A stretch of 29,144 bases of DNA, taken from positions 1 to 29,144 of the forward strand of contig CAZWQX010000031.1 of NCBI GenBank assembly GCA_964635965.1, written 5' to 3'. The position numbers and the translations under genes are program-made. The notes beneath the pieces were generated by a model that searched no databases, was not told the DNA's origin, and worked only from the letters and a program-made list of their open reading frames with translations. The stretch's first letter is position 1. The number at the start of each line of letters is the position of its first letter. The stretch comes from JAKVAV01 sp964635965. Its GTDB lineage: Bacteria > Bacteroidota > Bacteroidia > Flavobacteriales_D > Cryomorphaceae. Shown here piece after piece: positions 10,763-17,824 of this stretch.

Positions 10763-10808
10763 CTTGGTGAGTCACGACATATCTTCTACTTTTGTGATAG
10801 ATATATCA
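10763..10808 (+). promoter_or_regulatory. Promoter and operator-like palindrome of the ATPase/recombinase operon (copy 1)
   Basis: CTTG (10763-10766) then, after 20 bp, TACTTTTG (10787-10794), a good Bacteroidota -7 box 31 bp before the ATPase ATG. Directly after it lies TGATAGATATATCA (10795-10808), containing the perfect palindrome GATATATC and sharing the GATAT half-site with the palindrome inside the divergent XRE promoter. This supports control of both operons by the XRE protein, by inference. Confidence 0.5.
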
Positions 10809-10824
10809 GAAAAAACTTTTTTCC

Positions 10825-12465
10825 ATGGCCACCAATTTTACCAACCCCGAAAGCTTAATCTACCAAAACGAACTTCTAAAACTGACTGTACTTGGCGGAA
10901 TAAAACTCGATGGCTTGGATCGAATGCGGAGTACCTTGAAGATCGAACTTCAAAAGAGCTCCGTTCCACCTGTGCGCCACAACCTGGATCTGTACAACGA
11001 CAACCAAACAGAGAAACTAATCAGAAGAGCAGCAGAAAAGTTAGAGATCGGAACGAGTGTGCTGGCGGCAAGCTTGGCAGAACTAACGGGTCAACTGGAA
11101 GAGTATCGAATGGAGCAGATCAAGGAAACCCAGCCCAAGCCCTATGAAAGTCCGAAGCTCTCACCAGCAGATTACAAAGAAGCTGAATCTTTCCTGAAAT
11201 CCGAGAAACTACTTGAGAGAACCAACGAGCTGATCGGCCTGAGCGGTGTAGTCGGTGAAGAAGTCAACCGCCTGATTATGTTCCTGATCTTTACGAGCAG
11301 AAAGCGGGAACAGCCCTTACACATCGTAAGCCTGGGAAGCTCGGGAACGGGAAAGACACACCTGCAGGAAAAGGTCGGGGAGTTGATGCCCGAAGAAGAT
11401 AGAATCGAAATCACCACACTATCAGAAAACGCTTTTTACTACTTCGGTCAACGGGAACTGAAAAACAAACTAATCTTAATCGAAGACCTGGACGGAGCTG
11501 AGAATGTGCTTTATCCACTCAGAGAACTTCAGTCCAAAAAACGTATCTCCAAAACCGTAGCCCACAAGAACACCAAAGGAGAAACCCGAACACTTCACTT
11601 GGTGGTGGAAGGCCCTGTAAGTGTGGCGGGATGTACCACCAAAGAACAGATTTATGAAGACAATGCCAATAGAAGCTTTTTGATTTACCTGGACGAGAGC
11701 GAAGAACAGGACGGGCGGATCATGGACTACCAGCGAAGGGCATCGGCGGGAAAGATCAACAGAGATCAGGAAGAAAAGGCGGCTGAGCTTTTACGAAACT
11801 GTCAACGCTTACTGGAACCCATCAAGATCGTGAATCCCTTTGCTGAATTACTGCACATCCCGAAAGAAGTCTTTAAGCCCAGAAGAACGAACAACCACTA
11901 TTTACAGTTCATTGAAGCGGTGACCTTTTACCACCAACACCAGAGAGAACAGAAGGCAGACGAAGAGACGGGAGAGATCTATATCGAGACAACGCTGGAA
12001 GATGTGGAAGAAGCTAACAAGTTGATGAAGCAGATACTGCTTCGTAAATCAGACAACCTAACAGGAGCTTGCCGTAATCACTTCGAACGGCTTAAGCTTT
12101 ACGTTCTGGGAAATAAAGAAAGCCTGCCAGGCTCTGGCCAGTTTACCAATCGGGAGATCAGCAGACTCTTTAGAATCCCGCTTACCACGATCAAACGCTA
12201 TCACCTGGACTTGATGTTGAACGGATATCTGAAAACTGAGAAGAAGAAAGGCAGCAAAGCCTATACCTATGAAGTGGTGAGTTATGACGAGTACAACGAA
12301 CTGCAAAAGCTGGTAAATACGGTACTGGATGAATCACTCGAAGAGCTCAAAAAAAATTTAGCGGGAAAGGAAAAGCCCAAAAGCCCAAACCAGCCCACCA
12401 AGAAAACTGGGCCGATCAAAAAGCAGAAAAACAAGGACTTAAGACCAATAGCCCACGAATCTTAA
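10825..12465 (+). CDS. P-loop ATPase with C-terminal winged-helix-like domain (copy 1)
   Basis: A 546-residue protein. A Walker A motif GSSGTGKT lies at about residues 171-178 and a Walker B-like LILIEDLDG at 216-224, followed by a conserved-looking sensor region (VEGPVSVAGCTTKEQIYEDNANRSF near 265-290). Residues about 430-480 (FTNREISRLFRIPLTTIKRYHLDLMLNGYL) look like a winged helix, and the tail is rich in Lys and Pro. It leads an operon with two tyrosine recombinases 15 bp downstream. The layout recalls AAA+-type helper ATPases of transposons or helicase-like replication proteins, but I see no primase or zinc-finger motif and would not name a family. A role in element recombination or replication is inferred. 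Confidence 0.75.
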   Translation: MATNFTNPESLIYQNELLKLTVLGGIKLDGLDRMRSTLKIELQKSSVPPVRHNLDLYNDNQTEKLIRRAAEKLEIGTSVLAASLAELTGQLEEYRMEQIKETQPKPYESPKLSPADYKEAESFLKSEKLLERTNELIGLSGVVGEEVNRLIMFLIFTSRKREQPLHIVSLGSSGTGKTHLQEKVGELMPEEDRIEITTLSENAFYYFGQRELKNKLILIEDLDGAENVLYPLRELQSKKRISKTVAHKNTKGETRTLHLVVEGPVSVAGCTTKEQIYEDNANRSFLIYLDESEEQDGRIMDYQRRASAGKINRDQEEKAAELLRNCQRLLEPIKIVNPFAELLHIPKEVFKPRRTNNHYLQFIEAVTFYHQHQREQKADEETGEIYIETTLEDVEEANKLMKQILLRKSDNLTGACRNHFERLKLYVLGNKESLPGSGQFTNREISRLFRIPLTTIKRYHLDLMLNGYLKTEKKKGSKAYTYEVVSYDEYNELQKLVNTVLDESLEELKKNLAGKEKPKSPNQPTKKTGPIKKQKNKDLRPIAHES

Positions 12466-12480
12466 AAAAGGTATAAGCAA

Positions 12481-13419
12481 GTGAAAAACTTAGTCCTGAA
12501 AAATCCGAGCTACGAGCACCTGGAACGCGGCTTCAAGGAGTGGTTGGACATACTGGGTTACAGTCGGGGAATGTGCAGCTATATGCCTGCCCATGTTAGG
12601 GAGTTCCTGAACTTCTTGGAGCAAAGGGGCTGCAATCAAATCAACCAACTGGATACGAAACATTACAAAGCTTACTTAAACCATATCAGCACCAGAGCCA
12701 ACGAGAGACGGGGCGGCGGACTAAGCAACCAGACGATTAATCACCAAATCCAATCCTTAGAAAAGTTCTACGAGTACTTAATCCACAAAGGAGCCCAGGG
12801 AATCCCGCCCGTGACTTTAAAGCAACTGAAGCTGAACCGAGAGAATCTAACCGTTTTGAGTCAGAACGAGATCAAAGAACTCTTTGAAGCTACGAATCAC
12901 GAGAGCGAAAATGTGCTGTTGGAACGGCTGGCCGCGAGAGATAAGGCCATGTTGGTGGTGTATTACGCTTGTGGTCTGAGAAGGAAAGAAGGGGCAAACC
13001 TGAATGTCGATGATCTGAACTTTGATAGAAGAATCTTGCACGTAAGAAAAGGAAAGAACTACAAGGAACGCTTTGTGCCGTTTAGTAAATCGAGTTCAAA
13101 CATCCTACAGGAATACGTTTACGATCACAGGCCGAACTTGATCAAGAGTCAGAAAGAAGGTCGCTTGTTTATTGGGTACAGGGGAAAACCACTATCAGGG
13201 GGCAGCTTGTACGGAAGACTTCAAAAACTAATCCTTGTTGCAGGAAACCCTGAACTGATCCAAAAGCCGATCGGGCTGCACACGCTGAGACACTCCATTG
13301 CTACACATCTGCTTCAAAACGGAATGGACTTACAGAAAATACAGCGGTTCTTAGGGCATAGCAGCCTGGAGAGCACGCAGATCTACACACATCTGATCGA
13401 TAAAGGCAATGGCGAATAG
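12481..13419 (+). CDS. XerD-like tyrosine recombinase with full catalytic set (copy 1)
   Basis: A 312-residue site-specific recombinase starting at GTG, 15 bp after the ATPase stop. The N-terminal half is a SAM-like core-binding domain (residues about 1-105). The catalytic domain shows Arg in YACGLRRKEG, the beta-hairpin Lys in VRKGKNYKERFVPF, HTLRHSIATHLL (His and Arg), LGHSS (His) and the nucleophile Tyr in STQIYTHL. All expected R-K-H-R-H-Y positions are therefore present. It overlaps the next recombinase gene by 11 bp. It is the best candidate for catalysing integration, excision or tandem insertion of the unit. Confidence 0.92.
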   Translation: MKNLVLKNPSYEHLERGFKEWLDILGYSRGMCSYMPAHVREFLNFLEQRGCNQINQLDTKHYKAYLNHISTRANERRGGGLSNQTINHQIQSLEKFYEYLIHKGAQGIPPVTLKQLKLNRENLTVLSQNEIKELFEATNHESENVLLERLAARDKAMLVVYYACGLRRKEGANLNVDDLNFDRRILHVRKGKNYKERFVPFSKSSSNILQEYVYDHRPNLIKSQKEGRLFIGYRGKPLSGGSLYGRLQKLILVAGNPELIQKPIGLHTLRHSIATHLLQNGMDLQKIQRFLGHSSLESTQIYTHLIDKGNGE

Positions 13420-14347
13420 TTTTAAAGAGTATCTGGAGAGCCAAGGGAAATCGAAATCGACCGTTAGCCACTACACAGGCTATGCGCTGGACTTTTTAAG
13501 CTGGTTGGACAGAGATCAAACGGAGCCTGAGAATGCAACAGCGAAAGAAGTACTGGCCTACCTGAACCATCTTCAACGTAAAGGTCAGGAGAACAAAACC
13601 CGAAACATCCGCTTAAATGTAATCAAGCAGTTTTTTACCTGGCAGATCGAGCAGGGCCAGCGTTCAGACAATCCCATCCAGCACTTAAAAATACGGGGCA
13701 TCCAAAAACAGAAACTTTACCCCATACTCGACAGGCAGCAACTGGAAAGCATCTATCTAAATTACTCCGTTCCTAACGAGAAAGACGAACGATCCAACCG
13801 AAACTGGTTCAAGAGCTACCGACTATGCAGAGCAAGAAACAAAGCCATCCTGAGCCTGATGATCAATCAAGGCCTGACCACTGCCGAAGTCAACCGAATC
13901 CAACTGACTGATCTGAAACTCAAAGCAGGGAAGATCTATATCGCGGGAAGCCGAAAGAGCAACGAGCGGACAATGGAACTCAAAGCCAACCAGATCATCG
14001 AGCTGATGGAATACCAGTTTACAACGAGAACCGAGTTGGTGAAAGCCTGCGATCGGGAAACTACGTTGCTTTTTATCAGTTCACCGCCCGTTGGAAGAAC
14101 CACCGCCAACCGAATGGACTGCAAAGAAATCTGGAAGCGGTTGAGTCAGGATGTAAAGGAACAGGATCAAGCGTTCATCAACTTCAAACAGGTGCGTACT
14201 TCTGTGATTACACATTGGTTGAAGCAGTACAATTTACGTGAAGTACAATACATGGCAGGACACAGGTATGTGAGTTCTACGGAAGCTTACTTGGTGAACC
14301 AGATGGAAGATCTACGGGCGGATATCGATGAGTTTTATCCGTTTTAG
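13409..14347 (+). CDS. Second tyrosine recombinase, catalytically divergent (copy 1)
   Basis: A 312-residue tyrosine recombinase-fold protein whose ATG lies inside the end of the first recombinase gene, so translation is probably coupled. The N-terminal SAM-like domain is intact (FKEYLESQGKSKSTVSHYTGYALDFLSWL). In the catalytic domain the first Arg is replaced (QGLTTAEVNRIQL instead of GLRxxE), and the HxLR motif reads KQVRTS, so its His is missing. The later Arg, the GH motif (AGHRYVSS) and the Tyr (STEAYLV) remain. It may act as an architectural or half-active partner of the first recombinase. Confidence 0.85.
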   Translation: MANSFKEYLESQGKSKSTVSHYTGYALDFLSWLDRDQTEPENATAKEVLAYLNHLQRKGQENKTRNIRLNVIKQFFTWQIEQGQRSDNPIQHLKIRGIQKQKLYPILDRQQLESIYLNYSVPNEKDERSNRNWFKSYRLCRARNKAILSLMINQGLTTAEVNRIQLTDLKLKAGKIYIAGSRKSNERTMELKANQIIELMEYQFTTRTELVKACDRETTLLFISSPPVGRTTANRMDCKEIWKRLSQDVKEQDQAFINFKQVRTSVITHWLKQYNLREVQYMAGHRYVSSTEAYLVNQMEDLRADIDEFYPF

Positions 14348-14378
14348 ATCAGGCAGGAAATCAACCGAAATCGAGAGT

Positions 14379-14456
14379 GTTCAAAAGAATATTTTGTTTA
14401 AACGCTATTTAAACGGCTTTTAAACACCATTTAAACGTTAGCGTTCAAAATATCTT
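14379..14456. repeat. Iteron-like array: four TTTAAAC at exact 11-bp spacing, flanked by inverted arms (copy 1)
   Basis: TTTAAAC occurs at 14397, 14408, 14419 and 14430, each followed by four variable bases, so the period is exactly 11 bp or about one helical turn. The array is flanked by the inverted arms AAGAATATTTTG (14385-14396) and CAAAATATCTT (14446-14456), and by a direct GTTCAAAA at 14379 and 14443. It lies just after the recombinase genes. Phased repeats between inverted arms suggest a cooperative binding site: recombination site, accessory site or replication origin. Confidence 0.7.
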
Positions 14457-14559
14457 AGGAATAGGTTTTTTTTAAATAGGCAAAAGAGAAAATCGCACCG
14501 AACAAAAAGCTCAGGAAATCTGAAACCAAGTTGGACAATATGCCTTCTAAAAACTCCAT
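14455..14559 (-). CDS. 34-residue hydrophobic peptide (copy 1)
   Basis: A short minus-strand gene: MEFLEGILSNLVSDF, then a hydrophobic helix FLSFLFGAIFSFAYL and a basic end KKTYS. An excellent -7 box, TATATTTG on the minus strand (14578-14571), lies 11 bp upstream of the ATG, implying a very short leader; a -33 box is not clear. The stop codon overlaps the right inverted arm of the iteron-like array. It resembles small membrane peptides in size and layout, but there is no homology evidence. Confidence 0.5.
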   Translation of the reverse strand: MEFLEGILSNLVSDFLSFLFGAIFSFAYLKKTYS

Positions 14560-14582
14560 CGGGATAGGGTCAAATATACAAC

Positions 14583-14654
14583 TCTTTCACAGGAACAGAA
14601 GCTTATTTAGTGAACCAGATGGAAGATCTATGGTCAGATATCGATCAGCTTTAA
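14583..14654 (+). pseudogene. Remnant of a recombinase C terminus (copy 1)
   Basis: Reads SFTGTEAYLVNQMEDLWSD then IDQL and stop, closely matching the end of the second recombinase (STEAYLVNQMEDLRADIDEF). DNA similarity continues past the stop (AACCGTTTTGA against ATCCGTTTTAG). It is a second, diverged recombinase tail including the catalytic Tyr, without the rest of the gene. It indicates a past duplication or recombination at the 3' end of the recombinase operon. Confidence 0.75.
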
Positions 14655-14690
14655 CCGTTTTGATAGTATCTTTAGGAAAACAATCAATCT

Positions 14691-15074
14691 ATGAGTCCAG
14701 CCAATAAAAAAGCATACGAGTTCGCAAAGACGATTTGTCCACGTGCTGAATTTATGAGCGGTAAAAGCTCATTGAGAGCTGCTTGGGAAATAATAGAGCC
14801 AGCAAAAAGAAAAGGGCATATGTTGAGCGTTACCCGACTTGACGACAGCGAAGTCAATAAAATAAAGATCGTCCTACTAAAACCAAAAGAAGGGGGCGGC
14901 GCCGAAAAAGAAGCTGAATTTTACCTACGACCTGACCGTTCAGGAGAATATTACTATCGCAGTCTCAGAATCAACTTAGAGAAAAACAAGGACGGAACCA
15001 TAGAGTTGGGAAGGTTGATAGCAGATGAACCTACTTGGAAAATGAAACAATCAAAGCTGTTCCGTCAAGTTTAA
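14691..15074 (+). CDS. Hypothetical protein, 127 aa (copy 1)
   Basis: A basic, soluble protein beginning MSPANKKAYEFAKTICPRAEFMSGKSSLRAAWEII, with a central Lys/Glu-rich loop (KPKEGGGAEKEAEFYL) and a probable beta-strand C-terminal half. I recognise no family. The gene is preceded by TATCTTTA, a near match to the -7 box, so it may have its own promoter. It is the last clear soluble protein gene before the structured non-coding block. Confidence 0.6.
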   Translation: MSPANKKAYEFAKTICPRAEFMSGKSSLRAAWEIIEPAKRKGHMLSVTRLDDSEVNKIKIVLLKPKEGGGAEKEAEFYLRPDRSGEYYYRSLRINLEKNKDGTIELGRLIADEPTWKMKQSKLFRQV

Positions 15075-16196
15075 TCCATCTTCGAATAACAGGAAAAGCG
15101 GTGTTCAGCTTCCGCCTTCGGCAGTCACCGCGGCCAGGCCTTTACAGCACTTGTTTTAGTGTTGGTCTTTTAAAGGCAAAAAACAAGAACTGCAAATCCC
15201 TTCGGGTGGCTAAGGCCAGCCTGTCACGGTGCCTGCAACTCAGTTGTCATCTTCACGGCAGCTGTCTCTGTACCGTTGGCCGCTTTAGCTTCTCTTCGTT
15301 CCGCACAGCCGCCACCGTTCCAGCCGCTGCCCATGTTAGGCTCACCTGCGGGTCGCTGCGGGCTGCGGCGAATTAGTTGATAAGCCTTCGGCAGAGCGGT
15401 TGCCTTGTGTAGTTCCGTTCCACTCCGTGGTTTTGCCTGAAAAAGATGGCAAAACCCTTCGTTCCACTTCACACAGAGCGGTGCAGCGGCCTCGTTCCTT
15501 CGGCCTTTCTCTGCACCGCCCCCTTGCTCAACTCGCAGGCGGCTCGCGATGCTTGGTCACAGTCCGCAATCCGTTGCACTCATTGCAGTCAGTGCCCAGC
15601 CGTTTAGCTCAAGGCTGTTTTTCCTTCAAATAATCCCAAAAAAATGGGGTCACTTCCGCGCGAAAAGAAGCTGATCCCTTCGATCTATCTGGCGGGCGCT
15701 TGGATGCTCTTTTAGAATGATAAATCCGCACAGAGCTACCGCACGGCCGAAGCTTTATCACTCTAAAAAAGCTGTACCCCCAAGCTCTGGGCCCGAAGTT
15801 CATAAAAGCTGAAGTAACGGGGCTGCTTTCTGCGGGTGGAGTTGCTTCTGCTTGTTGAACATAGCGAAGCGATCTCTCGCGCTCTGGGAGAAAACCACTT
15901 GGGCAAGGAGCCAACGGATCTTGCTTAACATAACTGACTTATAGGACAGCTTAGGAATCCGCAGCGCAGACACTTTGCGGGGCAGTACTATAAGAAGCTG
16001 TTATGTTAAAAGGTGGGTTTTGTGCGGAGCATCCTGCAAGAGAAGGGGGCCAAAAGCCTTGCTGGATGCGGGGAATCTCATTGTTGAAAACTCGCAAAAG
16101 GGATGATCAATTTTTTGTCCTTTCAGAAAAACAGGGCTTGAATCACCTTTAAGGGCGAGTACTTGAAAAGAGTCAGGTACATCGAATATTAAAGCA
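15075..16196. other. Structured, GC-rich non-coding block (copy 1)
   Basis: About 1.1 kb with no convincing gene; open frames here have odd composition and overlap on both strands. It is visibly richer in GC than its flanks and dense in inverted repeats: GCCTTTA/TAAAGGC (15138-15177), GGTTTTGCC/GGCAAAACC (15429-15456, perfect 9 bp), GCGGTGCAG/CTGCACCGC (15478-15519), a 15-bp arm pair 15710-15724 with 15754-15768 (one mismatch), the attC-like palindrome 15925-16009, and GCATCCTGCAAG/CTTGCTGGATGC (16029-16069). CCTTCGG recurs at least four times between 15110 and 15505. It could be a structured RNA, a transfer or replication origin, or recombination-site DNA. Confidence 0.6.
15925..16009. repeat. 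attC-like three-stem imperfect palindrome (copy 1)
   Basis: Outer arms TTAACATAAC (15925-15934) and GTTATGTTAA (16000-16009) pair perfectly. Inside, CTTATAG (15938-15944) pairs with CTATAAG (15988-15994), and CCGCA (15959-15963) pairs with TGCGG (15976-15980). Internal loops separate the stems. The total of 85 bp, the AAC/GTT triplets and the two-box layout are like integron attC sites, although each arm deviates from RYYYAAC/GTTRRRY at one base. CAGCTT (15947) and AAGCTG (15995) offer a competing pairing. Confidence 0.5.
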
Positions 16197-16385
16197 ATGG
16201 AAAATATTTACATCGTCATCATTATCATCACGGTCATGCTGATAGGTTCAGTGCTTGGCTTGTGCGCTTTTGTCGCATGGTTAGAAGGTAAAAGAGCTGA
16301 AAGAGTGATCAAATTAATGCGAGTTCTTATGACCCCGATCGCAATCGCATTATCGATATGCTTGTTCTGGTGGTTAAGGAAATAA
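16197..16385 (+). CDS. Small two-TM membrane protein, 62 aa (copy 1)
   Basis: Starts at ATG in TTAAAGCAATGG. Residues about 5-29 form a very hydrophobic helix (IVIIIITVMLIGSVLGLCAFVAWL), followed by a basic loop (EGKRAERVIKLMR) and a second helix (VLMTPIAIALSICLFWWL) ending RK. No family recognised. It is the only plausible gene between the structured block and the leader of the displaced toxin, and its hydrophobic pattern is unlikely by chance. Confidence 0.5.
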   Translation: MENIYIVIIIITVMLIGSVLGLCAFVAWLEGKRAERVIKLMRVLMTPIAIALSICLFWWLRK

Positions 16386-16406
16386 ATGACTTATCTTTAA
16401 GAACTG

Positions 16407-17393
16407 GTGAGATCAACCGAAAACATATCATCTTCGACCGCAGGGGCACTAGAAGTAAATCCGTTTTTTACGGATGTTGCTCTAGAAAAGAATGCATCGA
16501 GCGAAAAAAATCGCGTAAATGCGTACAGGTATGGGTTCCAAGGTCAGGAAAAAGACGACGAGATAAAAGGAGCTGGAAACTCGATCAATTACAAGTACCG
16601 AATGCATGATCCAAGGTTGGGTAGGTTCTTTTCTACTGACCCCATAGGGAACTCTTTCCCTTGGAATAGTCCTTACGCTTTTAGTGAGAATCAGGTAATT
16701 GATGCTATCGAACTGGAAGGGCTGGAGCGAATGAGAATATCTTCAAAACGTGCCCGAAAAGATCAGGAACCATTTCTACGTAAAGCTGAAGCTACTGAGA
16801 TGCAGCGTAATGTAGTAACTGGAATGAGTTCTATTCAGCATCCTGTAGCAGCATCTCAGGTAGGTCTGGTTAAGTACGGATCTACAAACATGTCTTCTGT
16901 GAGTGGAAGGTTTGCAAGACATGCCGCTGAAAATGAGAATATGACTACAGGTATTGGTACTGAGAGAAATGGACTAAGACATGTTGTTTGGTCTGCATCA
17001 ATAGCAGCACGCTTTGGAGAAGATGTGGCAATTGATTTAACTAATTCGCACGAAGCCATAGGAATGGGGCAAAATGCAGAAATAGATTTTAGTTTGCCAA
17101 TGCTCCAAGATGCGGGTCATGCTGATGAAATAGTAGATTTTCTTAATAATAAAATAGGTCGAGATTTGGCAGCAAGTATGTCTCCTGATGCCAGCATGAA
17201 AGATATAGCTAAAGCAGCTTTAAATGTTCAATTGAACGAAGGTGTATACACTGTCAATACAGCCAAAGATGGCACCATGAGTATATCGCGCGAGAAAATT
17301 ACGAAAGCTCAATATGACCAAGCATTAAAAAATATTGATCGACTTGATGCGAATGGTTTTTCACCTGAAGAGAAAGAAAGTAAGAAAAAGTAG
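16407..17393 (+). CDS. Displaced RHS C-terminal tip with toxin A (copy 2)
   Basis: A headless rhs tip. From 16530 it is identical to the end of the long rhs gene (YGFQGQEKDDEIKG through toxin A). Upstream is an element-encoded leader of about 41 residues starting at GTG (VNPFFTDVALEKNASSEKNRVNAYR), whose last residues YR match the rhs core at protein level but use other codons. It may be a silent reserve, expressed from the leader GTG, or simply the product of tandem duplication. The start is uncertain. A second immunity gene follows, so the pair is preserved. Confidence 0.75.
   Translation: MRSTENISSSTAGALEVNPFFTDVALEKNASSEKNRVNAYRYGFQGQEKDDEIKGAGNSINYKYRMHDPRLGRFFSTDPIGNSFPWNSPYAFSENQVIDAIELEGLERMRISSKRARKDQEPFLRKAEATEMQRNVVTGMSSIQHPVAASQVGLVKYGSTNMSSVSGRFARHAAENENMTTGIGTERNGLRHVVWSASIAARFGEDVAIDLTNSHEAIGMGQNAEIDFSLPMLQDAGHADEIVDFLNNKIGRDLAASMSPDASMKDIAKAALNVQLNEGVYTVNTAKDGTMSISREKITKAQYDQALKNIDRLDANGFSPEEKESKKK
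16536..16558 (+). repeat. Shared 23-bp rhs-core direct repeat, site 2 (unit junction)
   Basis: Identical to the site at 8314. Upstream bases differ: here TACAGG precedes TATGG, while at the left border TATCGC does. Both encode Tyr-Arg by different codons, so nucleotide identity begins sharply at 16530. Confidence 0.7.
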
Positions 17394-17398
17394 TAGCA

Positions 17399-17824
17399 AT
17401 GTTTAAACTATTTCGACTGGTCTTACTGTTTTTTCTATTGAGCAGCTGTTTGCATCAAGAATCTCCAATAGAATCAAAGATCTTATTGAATTGTGAGAAT
17501 GCAAAAGAAGGTGAGTGCAATGTGCTACTAAAAGACCTAATTGCAGAAGAGTGGACAAGTTTGTACGTAATTGGTGGCCCAAGGTTTTCTGATGAGTTGA
17601 ATTCAATAACAGGAAGTGATTATTATTTTGATGACATTCCAGATGATTGTAGACGGTACTTTTTTTTCAATGAGAATTTACTTGTTGGCAGAGAATCTCT
17701 TTACGCAAGAAAGTTGAACTATAATCTTGCTTTCAAAAGAGATGGATTTGCACGGTATTCTTATGTAGACACCCTTAAACTGATGATTAAAGACACCAAT
17801 TACATTGTTGTTCCATCAAAGTAA
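17399..17824 (+). CDS. Putative immunity lipoprotein for toxin A (copy 2)
   Basis: Identical to the lipoprotein gene at 9177-9602, with the same LSSC lipobox and the same 5-bp gap after the toxin stop. Doubling the immunity gene would be harmless or protective even if the second toxin tip is silent. Confidence 0.72.
   Translation: MFKLFRLVLLFFLLSSCLHQESPIESKILLNCENAKEGECNVLLKDLIAEEWTSLYVIGGPRFSDELNSITGSDYYFDDIPDDCRRYFFFNENLLVGRESLYARKLNYNLAFKRDGFARYSYVDTLKLMIKDTNYIVVPSK

Larger units (their letters stand above)
8308..16529 (+). mobile_element. Tandem unit 1 of a putative rhs-targeting recombinase element (8,222 bp)
   Basis: The unit begins at the tyrosine codon of YGFQGQEKDDEIKG in the rhs core and ends just before the next copy of that codon at 16530. 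Contents left to right: rhs core tail with toxin A, immunity lipoprotein, leftward XRE operon, rightward ATPase and two tyrosine recombinases, iteron-like array, 34-aa membrane peptide, hypothetical gene, structured non-coding block, two-TM protein and a leader. The second unit matches it base for base wherever compared. Mobility is inferred from the recombinases, the exact borders and restoration of an intact rhs-toxin B frame if both units are removed. Borders could equally mark homologous recombination between rhs genes. Confidence 0.75.

Noticed and set aside
10764..11147. 127-codon plus-strand frame overlapping the ATPase start
   Set aside because: It is out of frame with the Walker-motif protein and has low-complexity, implausible composition; a shadow frame. 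Same for 18986-19369.
10825..12465. Naming the ATPase a primase-helicase or TnsC/IstB homologue
   Set aside because: Only P-loop motifs and a C-terminal HTH-like segment are visible; no diagnostic motif of those families was recognised.
14397..14436. Short regular repeats as a possible CRISPR array
   Set aside because: Unit is 7 bp with 4-bp spacers; far too short for CRISPR, and no cas genes are present. Treated as a protein-binding array.
15035..15914. Several open frames of 77-113 codons on both strands in the structured block
   Set aside because: They overlap each other on opposite strands, have Arg/Ser/Pro/Ala-skewed composition typical of GC-rich non-coding DNA, and coincide with hairpins. 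The same holds for the copy at 23257-24136.
15925..16009. Calling the region a true integron with attC cassettes
   Set aside because: Arms deviate from the attC consensus, there is only one such site per unit, and the recombinases cannot be assigned to integron integrases by eye. Kept only as attC-like.
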